From positions 1,426,001-1,490,000 of the forward strand of contig JANTUC010000002.1 in NCBI GenBank assembly GCA_026873275.1: a DNA stretch of 64,000 bases. The letters run 5' to 3'. The notes under the pieces are model-generated. The model worked only from the letters and a program-made list of their open reading frames with translations. It ran no database searches and was not told where the DNA came from. Shown piece by piece: positions 12,601 through 23,112 of the stretch; the stretch's first letter is position 1, and every line of letters begins with the position of its first letter. The DNA is from Pseudopithomyces maydicus (Eukaryota; Ascomycota; Dothideomycetes; Pleosporales; Didymosphaeriaceae). Made by a program: the position numbers and the translations under genes.

Positions 12601-13335
12601 TGTTGGGAGGGAGCGGAGTCTAAACTCCGGTGAAGGGTCTTTAATTCTGGAAAAGTCGGAGAAATTTCGATTGCTCACCGGGTTTTCTTGCAAGTTTTGG
12701 AATACATGTTAGGATACTTGTAGTATAGGGTTTGAGACTTCCAAAATGAGTAAATATCTTTCTCTTGTAAATTCTCTTAATTGATGTTGATTTTGTTATT
12801 TCTTTACGTGAAAATGTAAGGGGTCATGAGTACTCTTGCATTCATAAGCGTCTGTAATTCGTGAAAGACAGCAGTGGTCGCGACTACAGGCGGCGGGGCT
12901 GACGCCAACGTGCTAAGAATGCAATCTTATGTGTACCTGATGGACACAGGTTCTTCATCGAGCTGGAAACTCTGAATAGCTTTTCAATGGCATACATAAA
13001 AGCTCAAGCCATCATCTAATGATGTGTGTCTACCTTTTCATGACAGAAACAGTGCAAAAACCGAGAGATGATCATAAGGATGGCAAGCGACGTTCAGGCT
13101 GCGAAATCAACTGTGAACAGGATCTCAAGCAATCTGCAGGTTGCGGTATCAACTATAAAGCCTTCACGTCATCAATTCAAAAAGTCATGATATCATGAAA
13201 AACATTGAAGGATTGAAAAAGACATCTGGATCGTCAGATCATGAAAAACCCCAAAGATTCATCAGCAATAGTCATCGGCTACTGTACCGACAATGCCAAA
13301 CCTCTGCAAGTCCAAGCAGGCAGATCTGGCCCAGC
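9665..13335. other. 3.7 kb gene-poor, AT-rich block
   Basis: No gene was found. From about 10,140 to 12,000 and again 12,700-13,300 the sequence is visibly AT-rich with many TA steps and short interrupted frames, unlike the GC-rich genes on either side. This is what RIP-decayed repeats or gene deserts look like in filamentous ascomycetes, but I recognise no transposase, reverse transcriptase or terminal repeat. Frames of 97-104 codons on opposite strands near 11,180-11,520 overlap and match nothing I know. Confidence 0.5.
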
Positions 13336-14367
13336 TTATTGAAAATCCTGCGTCGACACCACGGGCTTGCTCCTATGTTTCCGCCGGGCCTTCCCGTTAC
13401 CACCACCCATCCTTCTAACCAGGGCCTTGATCATATCAACGAAATCGCGGCGGTCTTGCCTCCTCCGATTCCGACGCTCGCGAGCCGCTCTCCGTGAGCC
13501 ACGCGGCAACGGCCGTTCCGTCGGAGGCTCGAATTGGCGCATCGATCGTGGCTGCTGGAAGTTGGAAGCACCCGTTGCTTTGTCATCGTGGTAGTACTCT
13601 GCTGACAGGCCTGTGCCTGGGAGAGGGCGTTGAGGTGTTCTTCCTTGCTGTTCTACGGGTACGACCGGCGGGTTGAAAATGTTATTTTTGAGAGGAAGAG
13701 AGATGGGAGCAAGGGGAGGTAGGGGAGGGGAAGAGAGATGGGTAGGACGGCGTTGCTGCTTAGCATAAATACCGCATCCCGCAGAATTAATCCTTACTCG
13801 CACGAAAACCGTGCCATCCTTTGCCTTTACCTCAGGCGGAGAGTAAGCCACGCTCTCACCTGGCCGCCGGTCGATGGTATATAAATCTTCGTCTGGAAGG
13901 ACCCGCTCATGCGATCGAGTGAGCGACGTTGTGGCAACCCTTTCACCTAGATGATGGTGTGTATCTTCGCTGTGCTTGTTGGGGTCATTTCGATAACTGA
14001 TCTTCATGTCCCCGTTCGGAAGGGTGTCGATGAACATGGTGCCGCGCGAGTCGGACCGCGCAGGCTGAGGGCGACGGAAGTCCTCTTGCTCAGCGATGTA
14101 CTCGTCGATGGCCTGGACTAGGGAGTCAACAGTGCGTCTTCCCTTTGTCTCGGATACCGCCATTGGGGTCTCATCTTTTCGAGACCTATTATTGGGTTGT
14201 TCTTGGGTGAGCGATTCTGTGCGATGCGCGGGCTGTCCGGCAGTCAGGCGCACGCGTTCGGTGTTGTTCTGGTATGTGTAATTTCGAGAGCCCATTTGAG
14301 AAACAGCTAGTGGGTGTTTAGTCTGAGCAAGTATTGTTACAGTGGATTGTGGAGATTTGTGGAACAA
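13336..14367 (-). CDS. hypothetical disordered basic protein, 343 aa
   Basis: Single-exon frame; start at MFHKSPQS or, more likely, at the inner MGSRNYTYQN (14,295). It is largely low-complexity: Glu/Arg/Gln-rich N-terminus, a short structured-looking segment around residues 100-200 (TMFIDTLPNGDMKISYRND; GTVFVRVRINSAGCGIYA), a proline-rich stretch (SSPPLPPLAPISLPL), and a strongly basic C-terminus (RGSRRAARERRNRRRQDRR) followed by a short helix (DFVDMIKALVRRMGGG). I do not recognise the family. Length and a consistent composition across the frame support a real gene. The basic tail could bind nucleic acid or be a nuclear signal; that is inference. Confidence 0.62.
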   Translation of the reverse strand: MFHKSPQSTVTILAQTKHPLAVSQMGSRNYTYQNNTERVRLTAGQPAHRTESLTQEQPNNRSRKDETPMAVSETKGRRTVDSLVQAIDEYIAEQEDFRRPQPARSDSRGTMFIDTLPNGDMKISYRNDPNKHSEDTHHHLGERVATTSLTRSHERVLPDEDLYTIDRRPGESVAYSPPEVKAKDGTVFVRVRINSAGCGIYAKQQRRPTHLSSPPLPPLAPISLPLKNNIFNPPVVPVEQQGRTPQRPLPGTGLSAEYYHDDKATGASNFQQPRSMRQFEPPTERPLPRGSRRAARERRNRRRQDRRDFVDMIKALVRRMGGGNGKARRKHRSKPVVSTQDFQ

Positions 14368-14969
14368 GGGAACAGGGAAAGTTTTTATTCAAAATATGAC
14401 TATGGTACGTGTATGAACAGTGTCGAGCATATTGAACTAAGCAGAACCCAGCCAAGCGTTGTGATAGACGTTGTGAATTAACGAAGGGTGCAGAGCCCTG
14501 GGGCTGAGACCTGCGGTGTCGTTAGGACAATGCATTAGACATTGTGATAGAGCACTGGAGTCTGGAGTAGTCATCGCCTGACTCACCTATCTTCCCACAG
14601 GTGCGAGTTTACCAATAGACATTTTATACTCCCAACAGAGCTGGACGACTTCAGATTATATCGACAATATAACATCTCCATTACTAATTATGTGACTACA
14701 GAATCTACCGCACGCGCATCCCAGAAAGAAGACGCCAGCATATGCTTAGCAACGTTCTGAGGTGCACTTGTCGTCGACCGAACCCTGAACCGCAATGATA
14801 TATGCTCGCAGAATGGACAGATCGCGGAAATCACGGGGAAATTGCAGTCAAGAGAAATACACGAAACAAAACAGTGGTATATACCAAGAGACCAACTCCA
14901 GAAACATGGACAATCGAGAAGGCCATTCAGACGAATGCCCGAGTGTGCTGTAAATGCGGATAGAATCGC
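14368..14969. other. intergenic, no gene seen
   Basis: About 600 bp between two minus-strand genes. It should carry the promoter of the 343-residue protein gene and the 3' UTR start region of the neighbour. No motif stands out. Confidence 0.45.
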
Positions 14970-17399
14970 TTACTTGCTCGAGAACTTGTCCTTCAGTTTG
15001 CCGAAAAAGGAGCGTCTCTTCTTCTTCTTGTCGGCAGTGCCAGAGGCAACGCTTTCCGGGGCAGTCTGGGACGGAGTGCTGTCCTTCTTAGGTGCCTCTG
15101 GTGTTGACTTGGCCGCTGTTGTGCTGGATTCGACTCCAGTGGTAACGACAGGCTCAGTCTGTTGGTTGGTGGTGGGCTGCTTTGACATGGGGGACACATC
15201 GCGGGAATCAACAACTTCCTGGGCAGTGGCAGGCTGGGCAGGCGCACTGGCAGGAGCGTTCAGCTCAGATGCGTTGAGAGCATCAGGCTCGCTGGAAGAC
15301 TTCAGTGGCTTCGAGTCGGTCAGAGCTTCATCAGAAAGACCAGGAGCCGTTGTGCTTGTAGCTGCGGTGACTGTAGGCGCTGGTTCGCCAGACTCGGTGG
15401 CCTGTTTGACTTCCTTGAGCAGTTCAGTTTCAACCTCCTTCTTCTCTTCAACAGCTTCTGGGTTGGCAGCAGCCTCGGGACTGGCATGTGCCTCCTTCAA
15501 GCTCTCAGCAACGACGGAAGGCACATCGCTGGCAGGAGCTTGTGCCTCAGTCTTGTGGCTGTCCTGGAGCAGCTCCGACTCCACTTGCTTTTTCTCCTCG
15601 ACCGCCTCGGGATTAGCAGCGGCCTCGGGACTGACGTGGGCTTCTTTCTGGCTTTCGGCGACAACTGCAGGTACCGTATCGGCAGCGGTGGCAGTCTCAT
15701 CCTGCTTTCCAACACTCTGGAGGAGCTCAGATTCAACTTCCTTCTTTTCCTGCACTGCTTCAGGGTTGGCGGCGGCTTCTGGGCTAACGTGGGCCTCCTT
15801 CTGGCTCTCGGCAACAACTTCGGGGACATCGCTAGCAGCGGTCGCGGATTGTGTAGCCTGGCCGTTCAGACCGATGGTCTCGGCGGCCTTGTCTTTAGCA
15901 GCGTAAGTGGCGGCTGCAAAAGCGCCTGCAGCACCAACAGCGCCGGCAGCAGCAATCTCTCCGACGTGCTTGGCAGTTTCAGCTCCAGTAGCCGCAGCAT
16001 CAGTAGCCTGCTGAGTGTAAGAGGTCTCATTGGTAGATGTGGCCGGCTCTTCGGGAACCTTCTCCTTCAACTCTTGCTCGACTTCCTTCTTTTCCTCGAC
16101 AGCTTCAGGATTGGCCGATGCCTCGGGTTCAAAACCAGCCTCTTTCTGGCTCTCCGAAACGGCCTCGGGGACACGAGGTTCTTTCGGGACCTCAGCGGCG
16201 AGGGCGGCAGTCGTGCTGGTAGGAGCAGCAGACTGGATGTGAATGCCCGTGTCTTGCTCAACCTTTGCAGCCACACCCATGGGGAGACTGGACTCTGGCA
16301 CAACGCTGCCTGCAAGGGGCGGCAGGCTGAACATACCACCTTGAGCTTCCCTTTCGGCCTCGGGTGTGAAAACGGGAGCCTCGAGTTGAGGAGGCTGCGA
16401 ATCCGACTTTTCGTAGGAAGCAGCATCAGTCTTGACGGTACTGGAGATTGTGTTGGAAGTCAAGGTGCTCGGTTCAGGGACCTTCTCGCCTGGCGCAAGC
16501 TGGATGGGGTTACCCGGGCCAGCCGTAGCGGGGATGGGCGCCACAGTGATGGTCGCATCCTCAGACTCGGGCTCCTTGTCATGCTTGATCGTGGACTCGA
16601 CTGTGTTGTTGGTAAGAGTGGAAGCCTCTGGGACGGGCTCACCAGGGGCCAACTTGACAGGGTTTCCCAGACCCTCGGTAGCAGGGATGGGGCTGACGGA
16701 GAAGGCCTGGGGCTCGTTGGACGGGGTCTCGGCGGGAGGGGTGAGGGGAAGGACCCCGGAAGATCCTCGTTCGCGGGGGTCGCGAGGTGCTTGTTCTGGA
16801 TCTGGTTCTCTTTGGGTACGGCGCCAGCAAGAGCAGCTGTGGAGGACTCAGGGGCTGCCGAGGAGAGGGTGCTCACAGGCTCCTCGTCCTTGATGTCCTC
16901 AGGCGTCAAAACATTGTTGTAATTGCCCGAACCGTCATCCTCCTTGGGCGCAGTCTCGTTGGTGACCCAGCTGCCGTTGACGACAAACTGCAGGAAAAGG
17001 TCAGTCTCCTCTGCTGCTTCTGCCTCCCCTGCATGTCTGGAGTGTTTCCGTGACGAGGAAATTGGATGGGAAACGCACTTTGTACTGATGCTTGGCCTTG
17101 GGGAGCTCTACGGTCTTCTTGAAGATGCCGTCTTCCTTCTCTAACTGGATCGTCTTCCGCCAGTCATCGAAGGAGCCGGTGACGAAAACTTCGTGGGCTT
17201 CATGCTCCCTGAAGCTGGTTGTTAGCGCAAATTTGGGTCGTCGAGACGGGGCAAGGAGTCGCAAAGGCAGCAGGACGGTGGACGGAGATGGCTGGAAGCA
17301 GGCGCCAGCGTGCGGGTGATTGCGCGTCCCTCAGGCACATGTGCGGGCGCCTAGGAGTGCAGAGCGTCATACGTACCACGTAAAGGTATATTTGCCCAT
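14970..17399 (-). CDS. Crp1/Mdg1-like CBM48 (AMPK-beta type) repeat protein
   Basis: Exons 17377-17399, 17079-17208 and 14970-16987; about 723 residues if one missing base near 16,745 is allowed for. The N-terminus (MGKYTFTW, VFVTGSFDDWRKTIQLEKED, KFVVNGSWVTNETAPKEDD with the central splice) is the AMPK1_CBM/CBM48 glycogen-binding fold found in yeast Crp1 and Mdg1. The rest is acidic and repetitive: four copies of a ~35-residue unit with the cores AESQKEA, PEAAANPEAVEEKKEVE, two copies of an APGE-PVPE-STLT unit, an Ala-rich stretch, and a basic end (KKKKRRSFFGKLKDKFSSK). The reading frame breaks between LPGSFP and PPAETPSNEP; no intron fits there. In yeast the family is linked to cruciform DNA binding and pheromone signalling; the role here is unknown. 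Divergent from the PKA regulatory subunit. Confidence 0.85.
15420..16170 (-). repeat. four-copy ~35-residue coding repeat
   Basis: In-gene repeat of the CBM48 protein. Each unit reads roughly VP-x-VV-AESQKEAH-SPEAAANPEAV-EEKKEVE-ELL. Three units are near identical and lie close together (about 15,420-15,830); the fourth is more diverged (GFEPEASANPEAV) and separated by the Ala-rich stretch near 16,100. Likely grown by unequal exchange. Confidence 0.8.
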
Positions 17400-19145
17400 G
17401 TCTCTTGTCGCAGTTGCAGGCGTGTGGGCGGACAGAAGGGAGGACTGAGACGGTTTTGTCTCGGGCGCGAATTGGAGGTGGTTGGAAGGATGAAGGAGGG
17501 TGCAGGGTTGCGGGTGGAGGTGACGAGGGTCAATGCGGCGCCACGGAGACTGGCTGGGACGGGATGGGATGGGCGATAAGGGCGGAGGGGGCGTCTGCGA
17601 ACGGTTCCAAGGTCACGGTGCGCTGGGAAGCAGCGGTGAGGGCGTCAGTGAGTTGTTCAGAGGCACCGGAGGCAGAGCTCAAAGACTGTTTCTGCGCGAC
17701 CGTCTCTAGCGTCAAGCTCGGTTCACGGCGCTTGGCAGAGCTCGCAGCGGGGGGTCACCAGCCTCCCATTACGCCATGGCGCTGCGTTGCCCTGGATTGT
17801 GCGGCTCGCGCTGCAGGCTTTCTGGGTGGCGCCGAGCCGGTCGCCCATTGACATTGACGTCAGGCGGTGCAGCGCCCAATGCACGGCGAAGCTGCGCGTG
17901 TTGTGTGTGTTTTGGCGGTTTTGCACGGGCGGGCTGGTTGGCGTCGAGCAGGCGTTCGCATGCCGTCATGAGCGCCGTCTGATACATTGGCTAATCAGCA
18001 TCGAGGACCGCTCAACCACAGCGCCAGCGCTCCTCTGCACATCTATCCATGTGGAGGAGGACACGGCGAGGCGGTTGGGGCCTGCCTGGGTTTCACCGCC
18101 AGTTCGCTCGCATCGCATCGCGTCGCAGGGACGGGGCCAGGCGGGCGCGAGAGGCGGCTCAAAACGGTGGCCGTGGCCGTGCCCCTGCCCAGGCGACGTG
18201 CCGGCAGCGCTGCTCGCGTGCTTGTGCTTGTGCTTGTGCCTGTGCTTGTGCTGCGCTGCCCGAAACGAGGGGGAAAAAAGGGCATCGGAGGCACGCCTGG
18301 GGACGGGGGCAGCAGCCAGCGAGTTGACGTCGTTCGCGGGTGACAGGCCAGGGCAGGGCAGGGCTGGGCTGGGCAGGGCTAACAGGGAGCTTTGGGCGTG
18401 CCATGTCATAGCTTTTTGGGGGTCCCTCCATGGCGGGAGCTAAAGCGCATCGCATCGCCTGTTGGCAGCTGGCAGCAGCTGGCAGCCGGCGGCGCCCTCG
18501 CAAAGCAAAGCATCCACGTCGTGACGCAGCCATAGGGCCCCCGCTGGTGGTGATGCTGCTGCTGCTGCCTCTGCCCCTGCGCGCAGCCGCCATGCCACAG
18601 CGAAAAAGGAGACTCGCGGCCGCTCGCAACCAATCGACGAGCCCCTGCCCGCCCCCGTCCTCCGTCCTGTCTCACTCGCAGCGCGCTCCACAGGCGCCTC
18701 TGTCTTCCATCTGGAGCTCTAGAAGTCTTCTGGAACTGCCATATCCACTTGCCTATATACATACTTACATGCACCGTGGCCGTGGGTGCCCGCATTGAGC
18801 CTCCCACCCCGCCTGCCCGCTGCCCGTCTGCCTGCCTGCCTGCCCACCTGCCCGCCTGCCCGCCCGCCTGCCCCCCCAGCCCTACCGAGCAGCAGCCCTC
18901 CGCACCTGCACCTCGTACTTGCTTCGCCCTGCCATTGTAACCCTCCCAAGCCCTCCGCTCCTCTGCTGCTGCTACTGCTCCCTACTCCCTCCTGCTATCC
19001 ACCCCTCCCCGCCCCCCGCCGTGACGACCCGCTGCAAGTCCACCCAGGCTGGGCGTTCGCTGCTCGCTTGTTGCACAACTGCATCATCCCTGCGCCTTTC
19101 GTCAAAGAGCTGCGCGGGCGCTCGAACCCCCGCACCGCACCTCGA
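17400..19145. promoter_or_regulatory. divergent GC-rich promoter region, CBM48 protein / PKA-R
   Basis: About 1.7 kb between two divergently transcribed genes. It is markedly GC-rich and full of simple repeats: a CTTGTG-type hexamer run near 18,222-18,255, GGGCA/GGGCT pentamers near 18,350-18,380, CTGC-rich stretches near 18,460-18,600, and a CCTGCC/CCCGCC run near 18,830-18,880. The pkaR reading frame stays open upstream to a Met at 18,786, but the upstream part is Pro/Ala/Leu low-complexity. No RNA gene was seen. Confidence 0.6.
18222..18255. repeat. CTTGTG hexanucleotide repeat
   Basis: Imperfect tandem run of a six-base unit (cttgtg with one cctgtg variant), about five copies, in the divergent promoter region. 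Likely polymorphic between strains. Confidence 0.8.
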
Positions 19146-20537
19146 ATGTCGCTCCCTCCCGACTACGCCAACGAGATCTCCGCCCTCAACCGCGAAATCC
19201 TCAAGCACCAGCCCCACGACGTCCTCCAGTTCTGCGCCAATTTCTTCCTCCGCCGCCTCGAGTCGCAGCGTGCAGAGTTCCTGCTCTCCCAGCAGCATTC
19301 CAGCCCCAAGGGCCGTGGCATGGCCGAGAACAGCTTTCCCGGCGGCAACCCCTTTGGCACCTCTCCCAGCCAGCCCAGCCACATGCAGCGCCTCGACGAG
19401 GAGGACGAGAACGACACCGTCGCGTCGCCCACCGCAGCCTCCTTCCCGCCGAACCAGATGGACACCCGCCCCACCAACCTCTCCGCCGCCGAAGACACCT
19501 TCGGCGGCTTTGGCAACTTTGCTAACTTCGGCGGCTTTGGCGACTCACTCAAGAGCAGGCCCCAACCCTCCGCTGGCATCGGCGGCCCCGACCCACAGAG
19601 CTTCCCTAGTAACTACAATTTGAACAGGCGCACCTCCGTCTCCGCCGAGTCGCTCAACCCCGCATCCTCCGACCACAGCGACTGGACACCCCCGAACCAC
19701 CCAAAGTCGGAAGAGCAGCATGCCCGCCTCAAGGCCGCCGTCGCCGGCAACTTCCTCTTCTCCCACCTCGACGATGAGCAGGCCGCCCAGGTGCTCGGCG
19801 CCCTGCAGGAGAAGCCGATACCGACAAAGGGCATCAAAGTCATCCAGCAAGGTGACGTGGGCGACTACTTCTACGTCGTAGAGAAGGGTAGCTTTGACAT
19901 CTACGTCAACAGCTCTGGCAAGCTCGAGCCAGGCCCGGACGGACAAGGCGAGAAGGTGGGCTCCGTTGGTCCCGGTGGCTCTTTCGGCGAGCTGGCCTTG
20001 ATGTACAACGCCCCTCGCGCTGCCACTGTTGTTTCCGCCGAGCAATCCAACCTGTGGGCTTTGGACCGCGTCACATTCCGTCGCATCCTCATGGACAGCG
20101 CCTTCCAACGCCGTCGCATGTACGAAGGCTTCCTTGAGGAGGTGCCCCTTCTGGCTTCACTCACCCCCTACGAACGTTCCAAGATTGCTGACGCCCTCGA
20201 GACAAAGAAGTTCCCTCCCGGCACCAGCATCATCCAAGAAGGCGACGTGGGCGAGTCCTTCTACATTCTTGAGTCTGGCGAGGCCGAGGTGTACAAACGT
20301 GGCGTCGAGAAGCCTGTCCATAGATATGAGAAGGGCGACTATTTCGGTGAACTTGCGCTTCTTAACGACGCTCCGCGCGCTGCCTCTGTTGTGAGCACCA
20401 CCGAAGTCAAAGTTGCCACTCTTGGCAAGAACGGGTTCCAGCGATTGCTAGGTCCTGTTGAGGGCATCATGAGGCGCAATGACCCTAGCAAACTCCAAGA
20501 CGCCGATGGTGTAGATCCGTTCACGAAGCCGTCATAA
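19146..20537 (+). CDS. pkaR: cAMP-dependent protein kinase regulatory subunit
   Basis: Intron-less, 463 residues from MSLPPDYANEIS. Residues ~5-45 are the dimerisation/docking helix pair (ALNREILKHQPHDVLQF). An Asn/Phe/Gly-rich linker (FGGFGNFANFGGFGD) leads to the inhibitor site RRTS at residues 161-164, whose serine makes it a substrate-type inhibitor like yeast Bcy1. Two cyclic-nucleotide-binding domains follow, each with its phosphate-binding cassette: FGELALMYNAPRAATVV and FGELALLNDAPRAASVV, with the Glu and Arg that contact cAMP. It holds the PKA catalytic subunit inactive until cAMP binds. The start was chosen because the docking domain begins at once; the frame is open further upstream but only as low-complexity sequence. 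Confidence 0.97.
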   Translation: MSLPPDYANEISALNREILKHQPHDVLQFCANFFLRRLESQRAEFLLSQQHSSPKGRGMAENSFPGGNPFGTSPSQPSHMQRLDEEDENDTVASPTAASFPPNQMDTRPTNLSAAEDTFGGFGNFANFGGFGDSLKSRPQPSAGIGGPDPQSFPSNYNLNRRTSVSAESLNPASSDHSDWTPPNHPKSEEQHARLKAAVAGNFLFSHLDDEQAAQVLGALQEKPIPTKGIKVIQQGDVGDYFYVVEKGSFDIYVNSSGKLEPGPDGQGEKVGSVGPGGSFGELALMYNAPRAATVVSAEQSNLWALDRVTFRRILMDSAFQRRRMYEGFLEEVPLLASLTPYERSKIADALETKKFPPGTSIIQEGDVGESFYILESGEAEVYKRGVEKPVHRYEKGDYFGELALLNDAPRAASVVSTTEVKVATLGKNGFQRLLGPVEGIMRRNDPSKLQDADGVDPFTKPS

Positions 20538-23112
20538 GAATGCATCTGCATCTGTACCAAGACACGTCTTCTCACCCTCGTAGTGCCGAAGATATCAAGA
20601 GGCTAGAAGCACGCCAGAGAGGGTCTGGTTGAAGGTGGAGAGACAAAGGGATCGATTCTGGGTGTAGGAGGAATGTAAGGCTGCTGCTTCTCCCAAGTTG
20701 TGCTAATCCTGCGTGGCGTTTCCGCATGTACTCTTACTCTTCCCTACTGTCACTAAGTGTCGTTTTGTGGTGTAGGTGGGTCTTCCGGGCAAGGACGGAA
20801 GAACAGTTCTGCTGGATTCCCTGTCAACTATACTCCAATGTCGCATGATATTCAAAACTATAGATCTTGCAAGCCTTTTGTTTGATTGTACCTCGTGCCA
20901 AGCCAGTGATGAACACCACACCCGTAGCCCGAATCCTGCGAACAGGAAGGTGCAGCCCCATCTGTTCAATGTGCAGCAGCCAGAACTGTTGCCAGCGCCG
21001 TCCATGTTACAAGTCATTTGCCTACTCCCATGAAGACCTATAGACGGCTATGCGCAACGGCCCAATCTGGAAATCGGCGGAATGCTATGCAAGATCTTAC
21101 GAACCAGATCCATATTTGGCGAATGCAGACCGTGCAGCTGGTCTGATAGAGTAATCGCGACCCTACGTTCGTCCGTTAGGCAACGGTTACTTGAGGTGCT
21201 CCACCCTTCGACACTGACGTTTCTACCGTCCACGATATTACCTTTCGTTTGACCTTGATGTGACTCTTTCCTCCCACCCCAGGCGCACGAAACTGGGCAT
21301 GACCTTGTTCTACGCCCAACGCAAAGCTGCCACTCGCAACGAGCACCCGTGACCCGGACTGGGCCCTGCTCTGCTTGTTTTCCGAGGATGGATGGTAAAG
21401 TTTGATTGACTACCTTGCTGAGGAACCTGTTGCGCTAATGTCGCTACAGATGGGATTGAACCAGTGGACAGCAAAGCCTCACCTGAACGTCGACATGATG
21501 CCTCTCGACTCCCTCTGATTTCAACGCCAGAACGCCTTATTGAGAGCAATAGCAGCAGGTTGGCCTTGGACATTCCTCGCATTTCGACTGGTCAGCGATC
21601 AATAGAACATACAGATATCAAGCTGGTGGGATCTAAAGAAAGATCGACGGTGCCGAGCACTGCAGAGCGCCTTGCACCACCGTCGATTTCGCGTCGCCCT
21701 ATCAAAACCGCTTTCCTGGATGCTGGCGCCAGAACGATGCGGCGATGCGGGAAAAAATAGGACTCGCGAGACCGGCCCAGAGCTCAAACGTCAAAACATA
21801 GACAATGGGTTGCTGCATGCTGTCTGGCGAGCCAAAACATCAGCACCCATCGTAAAATCGTCCATTGTCCCAAAGAAGGACGGCGGAAACAGCGGTTGCA
21901 GTCACACACTAAGCACCACCGGAAGCACCACCGGAAGCACCAACGGAGCGGCCGTTGGCACGTCTGCATCTCGGAGATTCTGCCTTACGCCTTTGTGCAT
22001 GACGTCCACTGTGGGGACCCTCGAGTTTTCCAGAAACTCACTTCAGCTCGCAGCAATGCATGAGGGCGTTTTGAGATGGTGTCTGGTATGTTCAGGAGCC
22101 AATAAAACGTCTCACGCTGCTGTTGAGCAGTACCATGGTGCGAACAGTGGTCAAGGAGCCGCGCTTATATGTGGGCGCAGGGGTCGAACGGGCGCTAGCG
22201 CTAAAAGGGGACAATGGGCACAACTAAGGTACGAAGCTCGACTATTCTTGCGTGTCAGAATCGCATTTTCCTCCAGAGCTGAAGCGTGGCTGCCACCCAA
22301 ACTGACATTGTTTTCGTCGAGTCAGTTTTAGAAGCTCCTGCTGTCATTACACCCAAGACCCCTGTTAGGTCGAGTGGTCTACTGCCGAAGACCCGCGGTT
22401 CATCCTCAGGCAGACCTTAAGGCACAATTACCGTATTGGAGCAGAATGGACCCCACTCAGCGCCACCCTCGTTCTCCATTCTCCATGTGGGCGATGACAT
22501 GTACTCGTGTTAGCTCATCAGCCACCTAAGGCACCAAGCTTCCGGATCTTCTCTTCGGACCAACCCGACGGCAACCCATTGATGCGTGAGCCAAGGCGGA
22601 TGTTGTTCAGCTTCAACTATGGGATTGTAGGCTCCCTTTGCTTCCGCTGCGGAGTCACTGTTACTCATGCGTCCGCTAAATTTTTCACTGACCGGTGAGG
22701 CCGACTATCGTTCACCAAAAGTGAGCGAAGCCACATTCTATCTCCTGTTATACTGCTCATCTGCGCATGCTGGGAGATTCGCATTGGCCTACTCTAGTAT
22801 AACGGCTCGACTAATCTTGCCAGTGCCGCAGGGTTCCTTCCACGCGCCCTCCATCACCCTGCGTCTAGTTCGACGGCACTTTTTTCTGGTATGTGTGGCT
22901 AGTGCTCCGATTAGACAAACTACGTATTGAGCTTTTGATACAGAACCCTTAACACGCTTACGTTATCTTGTCGCCGGATATCCTCATATATCTCCTGAGC
23001 CTCTTCGGGTCGACCACAATCTTGCCTGCATGCAGCAAGTTGCGCTTCATCCAGAGCTACTATACAAAACATAACCCCATCATTCCCCAAGCATTACTCA
23101 CAGTCTTCTGCA
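20538..23112. other. intergenic, 2.6 kb without a supported gene
   Basis: The first 200-300 bp are the likely pkaR 3' UTR. Beyond that, frames of up to 219 codons (plus strand, 21,672-22,331) lack any recognisable domain and have mixed composition. Two copies of a 12-base ACCGGAAGCACC-type repeat lie near 21,915-21,945. No tRNA: the B-box-like sequence near 21,450 cannot form a T-stem. Confidence 0.45.

Noticed and set aside
14842..16922. Two long plus-strand open frames (354 and 478 codons) opposite the CBM48 protein gene
   Set aside because: They mirror the biased Glu/Ala/Pro codons of the repeat gene on the other strand. Their Ser/Gly/Leu-rich products have no domain, and the minus-strand exons have proper splice signals and family match.
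21445..21475. tRNA B-box-like sequence on the minus strand (also near 46,275 and 45,728)
   Set aside because: The flanking bases cannot form the five-pair T-stem and no acceptor stem or A-box lies at the right distance.
21672..22331. 219-codon plus-strand frame after pkaR
   Set aside because: No domain and no protein-like periodicity. Opposite frames of similar size exist. Kept as intergenic.
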